NCBI GenBank assembly: GCA_947623465.1
Contig: CANQGU010000002.1
Coordinates: 1 to 42,817, forward strand
Direction of reading: 5' to 3'
Length of the DNA stretch: 42,817 nt
DNA from: an uncultured Clostridia bacterium
GTDB taxonomy: Bacteria; Bacillota; Clostridia; TANB77; CAG-508
The notes beneath the pieces are model-generated. The model did not search any database and was not told the DNA's origin. It saw only the letters and a list, made by a program, of their open reading frames with translations. This document shows positions 18,342 through 29,518 of this stretch, one piece after another; the stretch's first letter is position 1; each line of letters opens with the position of its first letter. The translations under genes and the position numbers were made by a program.

Positions 18342-19565
18342 ATGGAAGAAACAAGTTTAAAGATTACTGGTGCAAATAAATCATTTTTTAATAAAATTAC
18401 AAATACTTTTTCAAAATTATTGCTACCAACAAAATTAAGCATTAATGGAATGCTTATAAACTTAAAAAGAAACTCTATGATAAAAGCATTTGAAAATTTC
18501 CTAGAAGAAGATAGTGATGAGTGTGAAAAAAAGTATGATCAAGCTTATGAGCTTTATTTAGAGACTTTAGATAAATATGTAATGGATTCAATATATAAAA
18601 AAGTAAAAAATAATACTGCTACAGAATTTGAAAAAAATGCTTTATCAAAATATTATGGTGTAATTTCGTTAAAAGAAAACGAATATGTAGAATATAAATT
18701 TAGAAAACAAAAATTTTTAATAGAATTAGATTGTGAAACTGTAAAAAATAACGGAAAAGAAAGAATACAAGAAAAATTTAATAAATTTTATGTCCAAAAA
18801 ATGGATTGGTTATATAAAGGAATATTAAAAAATTATTCTATAAAATTAGCTGATACATCAAAAGGATATAATTCTTCAAACGAGCTTGTATATGTAAAAA
18901 TATTTAACACATTAAATGAATACATAGAAAATATATTATTTATGAAATTAAGACAAGAAGACGGTATAGAAGAAAACAAATATGAAGAAATAAGAAAAGA
19001 TTATGAAAATTATGAAGCTTTTGAAGTAGGTAAATTAGACCAAAGAGATGTGATAGAAAAAAATATGTTATTACTTGGAATAAGTAGAAAACTATTTACA
19101 CATAGTTTACCTCTAACTGTTGCAGAACAATGTTATATGAAACTTTTAAAAGATGCAAGAAGCTTAGTTCAAGATACAAAAATTGCAACAAAAAGAGAAA
19201 AAGCATTCAATATGTTAATCAATTTAATAGAAGATTACAACATAAAATTATTATCAACAAAAGTATATTGGGATAAATCAGAAGATAGAGAAAAATTTAA
19301 GAGCTTTTGGAGTGAATACAAAAAAATATGTAAATTAAAAGATGTAGACTTTATAGAATATGTAAAACAAAAAGAAATTTTATTCATAAAAAATGATATG
19401 AAAAATATAAGAGGCGAAAAATACGACTATACAAACTTAATAAAATACTATAAGAGAAAATTAGTAGATTATGAGGCAATGAAAGAAATTAAAGGATTTA
19501 CATCTGCTACAGGAAAATATAAAAAAATTTCAAAAAATACTGAAATAGGAGTAGAAAGTGTATAA
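18342..19565 (+). CDS. Hypothetical helical protein, 407 aa
   Basis: I do not recognise a family. It has 407 residues, almost entirely alpha-helical and charged, with no signal peptide or membrane segment. Residues 1-40 are hydrophobic-basic (KSFFNKITNTFSKLLLPTKL). Acidic, tyrosine-rich helices and a basic C-terminus follow. The start at 18342 is chosen over 18324 because AAAGGA lies 8 bases upstream. Its last codons overlap the GTG start of ybeY, so translation is probably coupled. It occupies the place that phoH holds in other yqfD-phoH-ybeY clusters, but it has no P-loop and is not PhoH. Confidence 0.65.
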   Translation: MEETSLKITGANKSFFNKITNTFSKLLLPTKLSINGMLINLKRNSMIKAFENFLEEDSDECEKKYDQAYELYLETLDKYVMDSIYKKVKNNTATEFEKNALSKYYGVISLKENEYVEYKFRKQKFLIELDCETVKNNGKERIQEKFNKFYVQKMDWLYKGILKNYSIKLADTSKGYNSSNELVYVKIFNTLNEYIENILFMKLRQEDGIEENKYEEIRKDYENYEAFEVGKLDQRDVIEKNMLLLGISRKLFTHSLPLTVAEQCYMKLLKDARSLVQDTKIATKREKAFNMLINLIEDYNIKLLSTKVYWDKSEDREKFKSFWSEYKKICKLKDVDFIEYVKQKEILFIKNDMKNIRGEKYDYTNLIKYYKRKLVDYEAMKEIKGFTSATGKYKKISKNTEIGVESV

Positions 19566-20028
19566 GATAGAATATATTGACATTGAAGAAAACGAAAAAT
19601 ATGAAGAAATTATTTCTAAAACATTAGAAAAATGTTTTGAAATAGAAAATCTTCCAAATGACAAATTATCTGTAAGTATTATGCTTACTAATCCTGAAAA
19701 TATAAGAAAATTAAATAACGAATATAGAGGAATTGATAGAGCAACTGATGTTCTATCTTTTCCAATGTTTGAAAAAGATGAAATAGAAAAAATATTAAGT
19801 GAAAACAAATGGGATTATAATGATATTTTAGGAGATATGGTAATTTCAATTGAGCAAGTAGAGCTACAAGCTAAAGAATATGGACACAGTTTTGAAAGAG
19901 AACTTAGTTATATGGTTGTACATAGTTTTTATCATCTTATGGGATATGACCACATGGAAGAACAAGAAAAAAAAGAAATGCGAGTAAAAGAAGAATATGT
20001 ATTAAACAAAATGAATATTTTAAGGTAA
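19558..20028 (+). CDS. ybeY: Endoribonuclease YbeY
   Basis: About 156 residues, normal for the rRNA-maturation endonuclease. The zinc site is visible as HSFYHLMGYDH near residue 121, the family's HGxLHLxGYDH motif with three histidines in place. The upstream STDVLSFP-like motif appears as ATDVLSFPMF near 61, and ILGDMVISI near 90. The GTG at 19558 has AGGAG 6 bases before it and overlaps the previous gene by 8 bases. It ends just before a bidirectional terminator module. Confidence 0.93.
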   Translation: MYKIEYIDIEENEKYEEIISKTLEKCFEIENLPNDKLSVSIMLTNPENIRKLNNEYRGIDRATDVLSFPMFEKDEIEKILSENKWDYNDILGDMVISIEQVELQAKEYGHSFERELSYMVVHSFYHLMGYDHMEEQEKKEMRVKEEYVLNKMNILR

Positions 20029-20030
20029 TG

Positions 20031-20145
20031 AAAAAAAGTGGTCATTGGAAACGTCCTTTTTTGACCACCTTTTTTTAATTGATTAGAACATAATTTAAAA
20101 TTAAAAGCGGTCAAAAAAGGACGTCCCCAATGACCGCTTTTTTAT
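20031..20145. repeat. Bidirectional terminator repeat module, copy 2
   Basis: Arms at 20038-20068 and 20107-20137 flank the same TGATTAGAACATAATT spacer as copy 1. In arm A the stem is GTGGTC/GACCAC instead of GCGGTC/GACCGC, a compensatory pair change that keeps the local hairpin. It lies between ybeY and the convergent 79-aa gene. Confidence 0.85.
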
Positions 20146-20480
20146 ACTATGTACTTTTTTTACTTTTGTTTTCTTTTTAAATATATAGATAATTTTATTT
20201 ACCATTTCATACAAATTTTTATAATATAAAACGGGTCGTAAAAAATGATATTATATTTTTGTAATTATTCAATAAATAAAATATATATTTATACTTCCAA
20301 TTCAAATATATTCTCTATCTACTTGTTTTTAGAAAACTTTTATCTTTTGTTTTTGCATATATTTACACAACGAATCTATTTTATCATTTTATTTATCTTT
20401 ATATTGTAAAACTTTTATAAAAAGTAAAATATATTTTGTAAAAATTACATTTTCCCTTTTCATAAAATATTTTAAATGTT
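20146..20480. other. Intergenic stretch without a recognisable gene
   Basis: 335 bases, extremely AT-rich, with no ORF of note and no clear RNA structure. The sequence shows only scattered T-runs. Confidence 0.5.
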
Positions 20481-20717
20481 TCATAAAACCTTATACTCTA
20501 TATCCTCCATATAATCAAACATCTCTTTTACTCTTTTTAAAGTAAGCATTGTTGTTTTAGGCTGAGGATTTTTATCGTCAGTGCTTAAAAGCTTTTGAGT
20601 ATAGCAGTTTTTCGCTGTTCTGAACAATAAATATCTGTTTCTTACATAAGTGTAATAAATTTGGTACCCATTTCTTAAATCTTCATACATCATTTCAAAT
20701 GTGTATTCTTTATTCAT
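20481..20717 (-). CDS. Small hypothetical protein, about 78 aa
   Basis: Family not recognised. Residues run from MNKEYTFEMMYEDLRNGYQIYYTYVRN to a C-terminal helix (LTLKRVKEMFDYMEDIEYKVL). It is soluble and aromatic-rich. The start at 20717 has AGGGA about 12 bases upstream; a start at 20729 is possible. It lies about 95 bp downstream of ligA on the same strand and may share its transcript. Confidence 0.55.
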   Translation of the reverse strand: MNKEYTFEMMYEDLRNGYQIYYTYVRNRYLLFRTAKNCYTQKLLSTDDKNPQPKTTMLTLKRVKEMFDYMEDIEYKVL

Positions 20718-20812
20718 AATTAAATTCATTCCCTGTATAAAATATTTGGGTTTTTAAAGGTTACCCATAAACCTTTATATTTTTTTGTTATATATTAATA
20801 ATCTTTTTAATT

Positions 20813-22888
<2,076 letters not shown>

Positions 22889-22901
22889 AATATTACTTAT
22901 T

Positions 22902-23564
22902 TTATTCTACTTCTCTTGCTTCTACTATTATCCTTTGGTCATCACTTGCATCTGTACATGATGATAATGTAATTTCTCTTTTACCATCTGTATCTCTATT
23001 ATAAAAACTTGTGTCATTTTTTAATGTTAAAAATGTATTATAAATTTCATATGTAATTCTGTTTCCCTCTAAATCTGTTATATAAATTTTGTCTCCATTT
23101 GTTAATTTTTTATTGTCTGAGAAAAATGTTCCATTTCTGTAATTATGTCCTTGTATTACAATATTTCCTGGAGTATTTAAAGCTTTATTTTCAGGATATA
23201 ATGCAACAACAGCTGTGTCTAATTTTTTCTCTGATGGTGGTGTTTCTAAAACAAAATATTTTACATCTGTTTTAGGAATTTCTATTGATCCAATATAATT
23301 AAATCCTTTATATTTATGTTCTGAATTACTGCTAGATGCTTCTGAAGCATTTATACTGTTACCTATGCTACCACCTTCACCATCATTATTATTTTTATTA
23401 TCTCCTGCTTCTTCTATAAATGTTGATACACTTTCATCTGCATCTTTTTTTAAATTATAATTTTTATAAAAACTATATCCTAAATATCCTACTAATCCAA
23501 TTATTGCAATTATTATTATTACAAGCAATACTGTTAAAAATTTACTATATTTTACTTCAAACAT
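22902..23564 (-). CDS. Sortase (cysteine transpeptidase), class D/E-like
   Basis: 220 residues. One N-terminal membrane anchor (about 10-32), a low-complexity S/N/G linker (35-80), then the sortase barrel. Catalytic His in VIQGHNYRNG (near 140), Cys in ITLSSCTD (near 203) and Arg in DDQRIIVEA (near 211) are all present. It probably attaches surface proteins or pilins to the cell wall. The ATG at 23564 follows CGGAGGG. No sortase substrate gene (LPxTG) is seen nearby, so its targets are elsewhere. Confidence 0.92.
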   Translation of the reverse strand: MFEVKYSKFLTVLLVIIIIAIIGLVGYLGYSFYKNYNLKKDADESVSTFIEEAGDNKNNNDGEGGSIGNSINASEASSSNSEHKYKGFNYIGSIEIPKTDVKYFVLETPPSEKKLDTAVVALYPENKALNTPGNIVIQGHNYRNGTFFSDNKKLTNGDKIYITDLEGNRITYEIYNTFLTLKNDTSFYNRDTDGKREITLSSCTDASDDQRIIVEAREVE

Positions 23565-23630
23565 ACTTTTTCCCTCCGTTTCTACTCTATTTATTATTAT
23601 ATCATAAACTAAAAAAAAAGTATATATTTT

Positions 23631-24279
23631 TTATAAATATTTTAATAATTCATATAATCTAGATTTCATCCTATATATCCTATTTTCTCTAATTACTATA
23701 CACCACAAGTAAATTAAAATTACAAGCAAAGCTATATTTTTTAAATAATAAATTAATATGCTAAATATAAAAGTTACAAAACATAAGGAAATGTTTGATA
23801 TTGTATTTATATATGTATTTGCTTTTTGTTTATTTACAAATAAACTTAAAACAGATTTCAAAATTCTCCCGGCCATCTAATGGATAGATTGGCAAGAAAT
23901 TAAATATTGCAATTAAAAAATTTGAATATATTATAATTTGGCTTAATTCTGTATTAATTTTAAGTATTTTTGTAATAAGCATTATTATAATATTAGATAA
24001 TGGACCGGCTAATGCTATAATTATTCTTTTAATTTCTAGCTTGTTTGATTTTAAAACTTTGCTATTATAATCGTCTTGGCTTAAATTAAACTCTACAGAC
24101 AAACCAACTGGCATAAGTGTTATTCTTTTTACTTGCATTTTTAAAAGTATACCTGCCATTAAATGGCTTAGTTCGTGTATAATTGCAAATATCATAACAA
24201 CACTATAAATTTCAATTTGTTTAGTTAAATAAAACAATATAAAAAACAAAAAAATCTTTAAATCTATTCTAAAAACCAT
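23631..24279 (-). CDS. spoIVFB: SpoIVFB-like M50 intramembrane protease, read through one +1 CGG site
   Basis: Site-2 protease family. SpoIVFB cleaves pro-sigma-K in the mother cell. With the C skipped at CGG 23869-23871 the product is about 215 residues. Multiple membrane segments are present. HELSH (HExxH, near 35) supplies two zinc ligands, and PLDGGRIL (near 134) supplies the third, an Asp in NFLPIYPLDGGR. The glycine after that DG is the skipped-to codon, so without recoding the enzyme loses the end of its metal site region and its C-terminus. It begins 7 bp after the SpoIVFA stop codon, as in spore formers. A sigma-K substrate gene is not in the window. Confidence 0.85.
23869..23871 (-). 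other. In-frame CGG, +1 site of spoIVFB
   Basis: Zero frame reads GAT-GGC-CGG-GAG and stops 11 codons later. Skipping the C gives GAT-GGC-GGG-AGA, the canonical DGGR of M50 proteases. Confidence 0.92.
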
Positions 24280-24286
24280 AATTACC

Positions 24287-25184
24287 TTAAATATCTATTA
24301 TTAATTGAGGGTCAATCAAACGCTCATCTTTTCTTATTTCAAAATGTAAATGTGGTCCGTGTTGAATTCCCTGTACTTCCAACTTCAGCTATTTCTTGTC
24401 CTTGCGTAACTTTGTCTCCCTCTTTTAAATATAATTTTTTACAATGCGCATATATTAAAATAATTCCATTTACTTCTATTTTGTAATGATTTCCAAAGTC
24501 TCCTTCAGATGATGCTAAAATAACAGTTCCATCTGTTGCAGATTTTATAACTGTTCCTTGAATTGCAGCTATATCGAGTCCAGTATGATATTTTGGAACG
24601 CTAGCTGTTGTTGGATTTCTCCACCCAAAAGTAGAACTAATCTTTCCTTCAATTGGAGAAATGAAGCTTATGTTATTTTTTATATATTCTACATCTTGTT
24701 CTTCTTGAGTTTTTTCAGGATTACTTGCCACTTCTTCTTCTGCACCTCCTATATTTTCACTTAAATTTTCTTGTGTAGATTCATTAGTTACAGTTTCTTC
24801 TGCTTCCTCATTTGAATTTTCATTGCTAGTTTCATTGTTTTCATTTGCCCCATTTTCTTCATTTATTGTATCTTCTATATTAAAATATTTTCCTACATAA
24901 CCTGCAACATAATTGTATGCTTTATTTAAATATTCATTTTGTGATGCAACTTCTTCTACTTTTGTTCTAAACTCATTTGATAAAAAATATTCTCTATTTG
25001 TAACTACATAAAAAATTCCATATATTATAAGACATATTATTATTTGCTTTATCATCCTTTGTGTAAAACTAGGTCCTTTTTTCTCTTTTGGTTTTGAATA
25101 TGTATAATATGAACCTCCATTTCTTCTGTTATAAATTTCTTCTGCTCTCCTTATTTTTTCTTCAACAGACATCGTTTTTTCCAT
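24287..25184 (-). CDS. spoIVFA: SpoIVFA-like protein with LytM/M23 domain, read through one +1 CGG site
   Basis: 298 residues after the C is skipped at CGG 24357-24359. Domains: cytoplasmic N-terminus with charged repeats, one membrane segment (about 45-62), a long E/N-rich linker (about 100-165), then an M23 peptidase domain (SSTFGWRNP near 188, HTGLDIAA, VILIYAHC, GQEIAEVGSTGNSTGPHLHFEIR). Position before SpoIVFB, with 7 bp between them, identifies it. SpoIVFA anchors and inhibits SpoIVFB. The zero frame ends TRTTFTF and loses HLHF, while +1 restores GPHLHFEIR and continues to a stop at 24287. The ATG at 25184 follows AAGCGGTGAG. Confidence 0.85.
24357..24359 (-). other. In-frame CGG, +1 site of spoIVFA
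   Basis: Zero frame reads ACA-CGG-ACC-ACA and stops after TFTF. Skipping the C gives ACA-GGA-CCA-CAT, restoring GPHLHF. Confidence 0.95.
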
Positions 25185-25276
25185 AATCTCACCGCTTCCT
25201 TTGTTTTTCTTTGTTTAATTTATATGTGAAAATTTCTTTTATTATTACAAAAAAAAATACTCTGCCTATGCAAATA

Positions 25277-25342
25277 TTAATTATTTTTCTAAAATCGGTC
25301 CCCCTTTGTAAGGATATCCACCAATTTTAGAAAAATAATTAA
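25277..25342. repeat. Palindromic MITE-like element, 66 bp
   Basis: A perfect 19-bp inverted repeat (25277-25295 and 25324-25342) surrounds a 28-base GC-richer core containing CGGTCCCCC. Flanking TA dinucleotides on both sides could be a target duplication. A related core occurs at 37639. Confidence 0.65.
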
Positions 25343-25443
25343 TAGTTGCTTTACAAAGTATATCTTGAACTTATATTAAAATAATTAATAGTTGCATTTA
25401 CAAAGTAATACTTAAGTTTATATTAAAATAATTAATAGTTGCC
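25330..25443 (+). repeat. Triple direct repeat next to the palindrome
   Basis: AAAATAATTAATAGTTGC occurs three times about 48 bp apart (near 25331, 25379 and 25427), with similar TTTACAAAGTA sequence between the copies. The first copy overlaps the right arm of the palindrome. It sits between the 109-aa gene and spoIVFA. Confidence 0.7.
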
Positions 25444-25447
25444 AAGC

Positions 25448-25777
25448 TTATATTATCATAAATACAAATAACCCAATTGTTACAATTATACTATAAATTT
25501 TTAATTTTTTGTATCTTCTATTTACTCTAATTCCATTTTCACTTTTTTCGCTTTTTTCCATTGTATTTATATAATTAGATATAACGCTTTCTGCTTCTCT
25601 TACAATATAATTGTTAGAATCGTTTGCATTTACTTTATCTTTTATGTTTTCTTTTTTATCTATGTATTCTAACTTTTTTGCAGTTTTATTTGATTTTAAA
25701 ATTACAATTGCTTCTTCTATTAAATTAGATGGTAAATTTTTTAATACCACAATATTTTTCATTTGGCTTTTTTCCAT
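25448..25777 (-). CDS. Hypothetical tail-anchored membrane protein, 109 aa
   Basis: Family not recognised. Residues 1-85 are soluble and charged, starting KNIVVLKNLPSNLIEEAIVILK. A basic segment (NRRYKKLK) is followed by a single C-terminal membrane helix (IYSIIVTIGLFVFMII). The ATG at 25777 has AAAGGAAG 9 bases upstream. It lies 100 bp after smc and before spoIVFA, all on the same strand. Confidence 0.65.
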   Translation of the reverse strand: MEKSQMKNIVVLKNLPSNLIEEAIVILKSNKTAKKLEYIDKKENIKDKVNANDSNNYIVREAESVISNYINTMEKSEKSENGIRVNRRYKKLKIYSIIVTIGLFVFMII

Positions 25778-25876
25778 AAGAAATATCTTCCTTTCTTGTT
25801 TTTCTTCAAACTGTATGCCTTAAATAATTTTATTGTATATTAAAATTTTTACCATCTTTTTCTAATTTTATACATT

Positions 25877-28800
25877 TTATTTTTTCAAATCCATAGAAAG
25901 TAGTTTAGAAATACCTTTTTCTTCCATTGTAATACCATAAACTGTGTCTGCTGCCTCCATTGTACCTTTTCTATGAGTAATTACTAAAAATTGAGTACCT
26001 TTAGCAAACTTCTTTAAAAACTCTGCATATCTATTAACATTTACATCATCAAGAGCTGCCTCAATTTCATCAAGTACACAAAATGGTGCAGGGTTCATTT
26101 TTAAAATTGCAAATAAAAGTGCTATTGCAGTAAAGGCTCTTTCTCCACCAGATAGTAATCCCATACTTTGAAGTTTTTTTCCTGGTGGCTGAACTGCAAT
26201 TCCTATTTCACAATTTAAAATGTCATTTTCATCTTGAATTGTAATTTTTGCTTCTCCGCCTCCAAATAATTCCTTAAAGGTCTCTTTAAAGTTTTGGTTT
26301 ATAATATCCATTTTTTCTTTAAACTGAGTTTTCATATTTTCTGTAATGCTTGAAATCATATCTCTTAATTTTGCCATTGTACTTTCTAAATCTAAACGCT
26401 GTTCACACATAAAATCATATCTTTGTTTTAAATTTTTATATTCTTCTATAGAATCAACATTTACACTACCAAGTTTGTTTATATCTTGTCTTAAATTATT
26501 TACTTTTTTAGTTGTTTGAGATACATTTGTTGGTTTTTCAAATCCTTCACAAGCATTTGGAGTAAGTTCATATTCATCCCATAAGGATGTAATTACTGAA
26601 TTTAAATCATCATCTAATTTTGTATTTTTAACATCTAGTTTTACTATTTGTGCTTTCAAATCTTCAATAATTTTAAACTGTTCAACTTCTTCTTTTTCTT
26701 GCTCTGATAGTTTTTCATTTGCTTTTGCTCTTTCCTCTTTCATTTTAGCAGTATTTTCAGTACTTTGGCTAACTTTTGTTTTTATTTCTTCTATTTTTTG
26801 GTTATTATTCTTTATTTGTTCTTCAAATTCAACCTGTTCATCAGTCATTTTTTGTATAGCATTTTGCTTATTTAAAATATTTTTATTTTGATTTTCTATT
26901 TCTTCCTGTAGCATACCTGCAATTTCGTCAATAGAAAGCTCACTTTCGTTAAATGAAGAAACTGATATTTTTAAGTTTGTTATATCAAAATTTAAATCAT
27001 CTACTATTTTTTGTGTATCTTTATTAGAGTCTTTAAATTCATCTATTTTTGCTCTTAATGTAGTATTTGCATCTTCAATTCCTTGTTTTTTTATGTTATT
27101 GTCTTCTATAATTTTTAAGCACTCTTGTTTTTGTTTTTCAACATCTTCTTTTTCTTGTTTTTGTTTTTCTAATCGTTTTTGTAATTTTTCTATATTTTCG
27201 TTTATTGTTTCTATTTTATTTTTTTCTACATTATATTTTATTTCTATTGTTTGTTTAGAATTTTCTAATTCTTGAACTTTATTATATATATCCCTTGAAG
27301 AATTTAAAATTTCTTCTTTTTTCTGTTTTAGTGTTTCTCCTTCTTTTTTTAGCTTTTGTATTTGTTTTGCTAAGTCTTCTATTTCTTTACTTCTACCTAG
27401 AATTTTTACAGTTTTTTTGCTTACAGATCCACCAGACATAGAGCCTGTTGTACTTATAATGTCTCCTTCTAAAGTTACAATTCTAAATGTATAACCATTT
27501 TCTTTTGCAAGTTTTATTGCTGTTTCCATATTATTTGCGATAACTGTTCTACCTAGTAAATTTAAAATAATTTGTTCATACTTTTTGTCAAATTTTATTA
27601 AGTCTGATGCAATTCCTAAAACGCCTTGATTATTTCCTTTTATTTTATCTAATTTTTTCCCTTTAATTGTTGCTATTGGTAGAAAAGACGCTCTTCCTAA
27701 ATTATTTTTTCTTAAATGTTCTATTAATCTTTTTGCATCTTGTTCGCTTTCTGTTACTATATTTTGCAAGCTTAATCCTAATGCCATTTCAATTGCAGTT
27801 TCTAAATTTTCTGGAACATCAAGTAACTCTGCTAAAGCTCCTTTTACACCTTTTCCTAGTTCTTTTACTTTTTCACAATCTTGCAAAAGACTTTTTACAC
27901 TTCTTTGATATCCATCTTTTTCTTTTTCTGTTTCTACTAAAAATTTATATTTTGACTCTTTAAAATTAAGCTCTCTTATATTGTTATTTATTTTTATATC
28001 AATTGATTTGACCTGTTCTTCAATTTGCTTTTTCTTAGTATTTATACTTTCTAATTCTTTTTCTATTTTGTTTTTACTTGTTTGAACTTCATTAAATCCT
28101 TTTTCTATTTCTTCCTTAGAAAATCTTGTATTATCTAATTCTGAAATATTGTTTTGTATTTCATTTTCAATTTGCTTTTTTCTCTTATCTAAGTTTGTAA
28201 TATTGGCATTTTGTTCATTTGAATTTGATTCTATTTCGTATAGTTCATCAATATTTTTGTCAAGCATTTTTTTGTCTTCTTCTATTTCAAGTTCTTTTTC
28301 AGATAGTGTTTTACTTATTTCATCTAATTTACTCTGCTTTTCTGAAAGTTCTTTTTCATATCTTTCCTTGTTTTGTTTTAAACTGTCTTTTTTACTCAAT
28401 TTTGATTCAATATCTTCTTGATTTTTTTGTATTTTGGCTTTAATTTCTTCAATTTCTTCATTAAATCTTGTTTTGTTTTCTTCATTATTTTGAATTTTAG
28501 ATTTTAAAACATTTATATCAGATGTTAATGTTTCAATTTCTGTTTTGCTTGTAAATCCTAGATTTTGAGTATCTTCTATATTTAATGTTAGCTCATCTAT
28601 TTTTTGTTTTAATTCTTCTTTTAAAGTTTTAATTTTTTCAAGTTTTTCTTCTTCTAATTTATGGGTATTTACCATAACTTCCATATCTTGTTTTAATTTT
28701 TCTAAATCTTGTTTATATTTTTCGATATTATATAAAAATAACCCTACTTCTATGTTTTTAAGTTCTGCTTTTAAATCTATGTATTTTCTTGCTTTTTCTG

Positions 28801-29427
28801 ATTGAGCTTTTAGTGGCTCTAAATTTCCTTCTATTTCAGTTAAAATATCATTTATTCTAAGAACATTTAATTTTGTATGTTCTAGCTTTTTTTCTGCTTC
28901 TTCTTTTCTTGTTCTATATTTTACAATTCCGGGCTGCTTCTTCAAATACATTTCTTCTATCTTCTGATTTATTACTTAAAATCTCATCAATTTTTCCTTG
29001 TCCAATTATAGAATATCCATCTCTACCAATTCCTGTATCCATAACTAATTCTACTATATCTTTTAATCTACATTGAACCTTATTTATAAAATATCCTGCT
29101 TCTCCACTTCTGTATATTCTTCTTGTAACTGTTACTTCTTGATATTCTATTGGTAGTTTTCCATCTGAATTATCAAATACTAAGCTTGCTTCTGCAAAAC
29201 CAAGAGATTTCCTATTTTGAGTTCCTGCAAAAATAATATCGCTTGATTTTCCTCCACGAAGTTCTTTCATACTTTGCTCTCCAAGTACCCAACGAATTGC
29301 ATCTGCAATATTACTTTTTCCTGACCCATTTGGCCCGAATAACACTTGTAATTCCCGGCATAAATTCTAATACCGTTTTGTCTGCAAAAGACTTAAACCC
29401 TTGTAATTCTAATCTTTTTAAGTACAT
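25877..29427 (-). CDS. smc: Chromosome segregation protein SMC, read through two +1 CGG sites
   Basis: SMC condenses and separates chromosomes with ScpA and ScpB. With the C skipped at CGG 29335-29337 and 28929-28931 the product is about 1182 residues, the normal length. The Walker A loop GPNGSGKS begins at residue 31, exactly at the first skip. Long coiled coils (about 170-500 and 680-1020) flank the hinge (near 510-650, GVKGALAELL and GNNQGVLGIASDLI). The signature LLSGGERAFTAIALLFA and Walker B APFCVLDEIEAALDD are near the C-terminus. Without recoding it would stop a few codons after residue 31. The ATG at 29427 follows GAGGAG. SMC is normally essential or nearly so, which argues that it is translated. 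Confidence 0.93.
28929..28931 (-). other. In-frame CGG, +1 site 2 of smc
   Basis: Zero frame reads GCC-CGG-AAT-TGT and stops 4 codons later. Skipping the C gives GCC-GGA-ATT-GTA, restoring EEAAGIVKYR, a conserved SMC segment (Gly about 166). Confidence 0.92.
29335..29337 (-). other. In-frame CGG, +1 site 1 of smc
   Basis: Zero frame reads ATT-CGG-GCC-AAA. Skipping the C gives ATT-GGG-CCA-AAT, the start of the Walker A GPNGSGKS (Gly about 31). Confidence 0.94.
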
Positions 29428-29489
29428 ATATACTCCTCTTTCTGTTCTATACTTTATTTTTTCTTATTTTACATTAAATAAAAAAAAAT

Positions 29490-29514
29490 AGCAAGAATTT
29501 TTATTATTCTTGCT
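29490..29514 (-). terminator. Terminator of the TPR gene array
   Basis: AGCAAGAAT pairs with ATTCTTGCT and is followed by a T-run on the minus strand. It lies just after the stop at 29519 and upstream of smc. Confidence 0.8.
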
Positions 29515-29518
29515 TATT

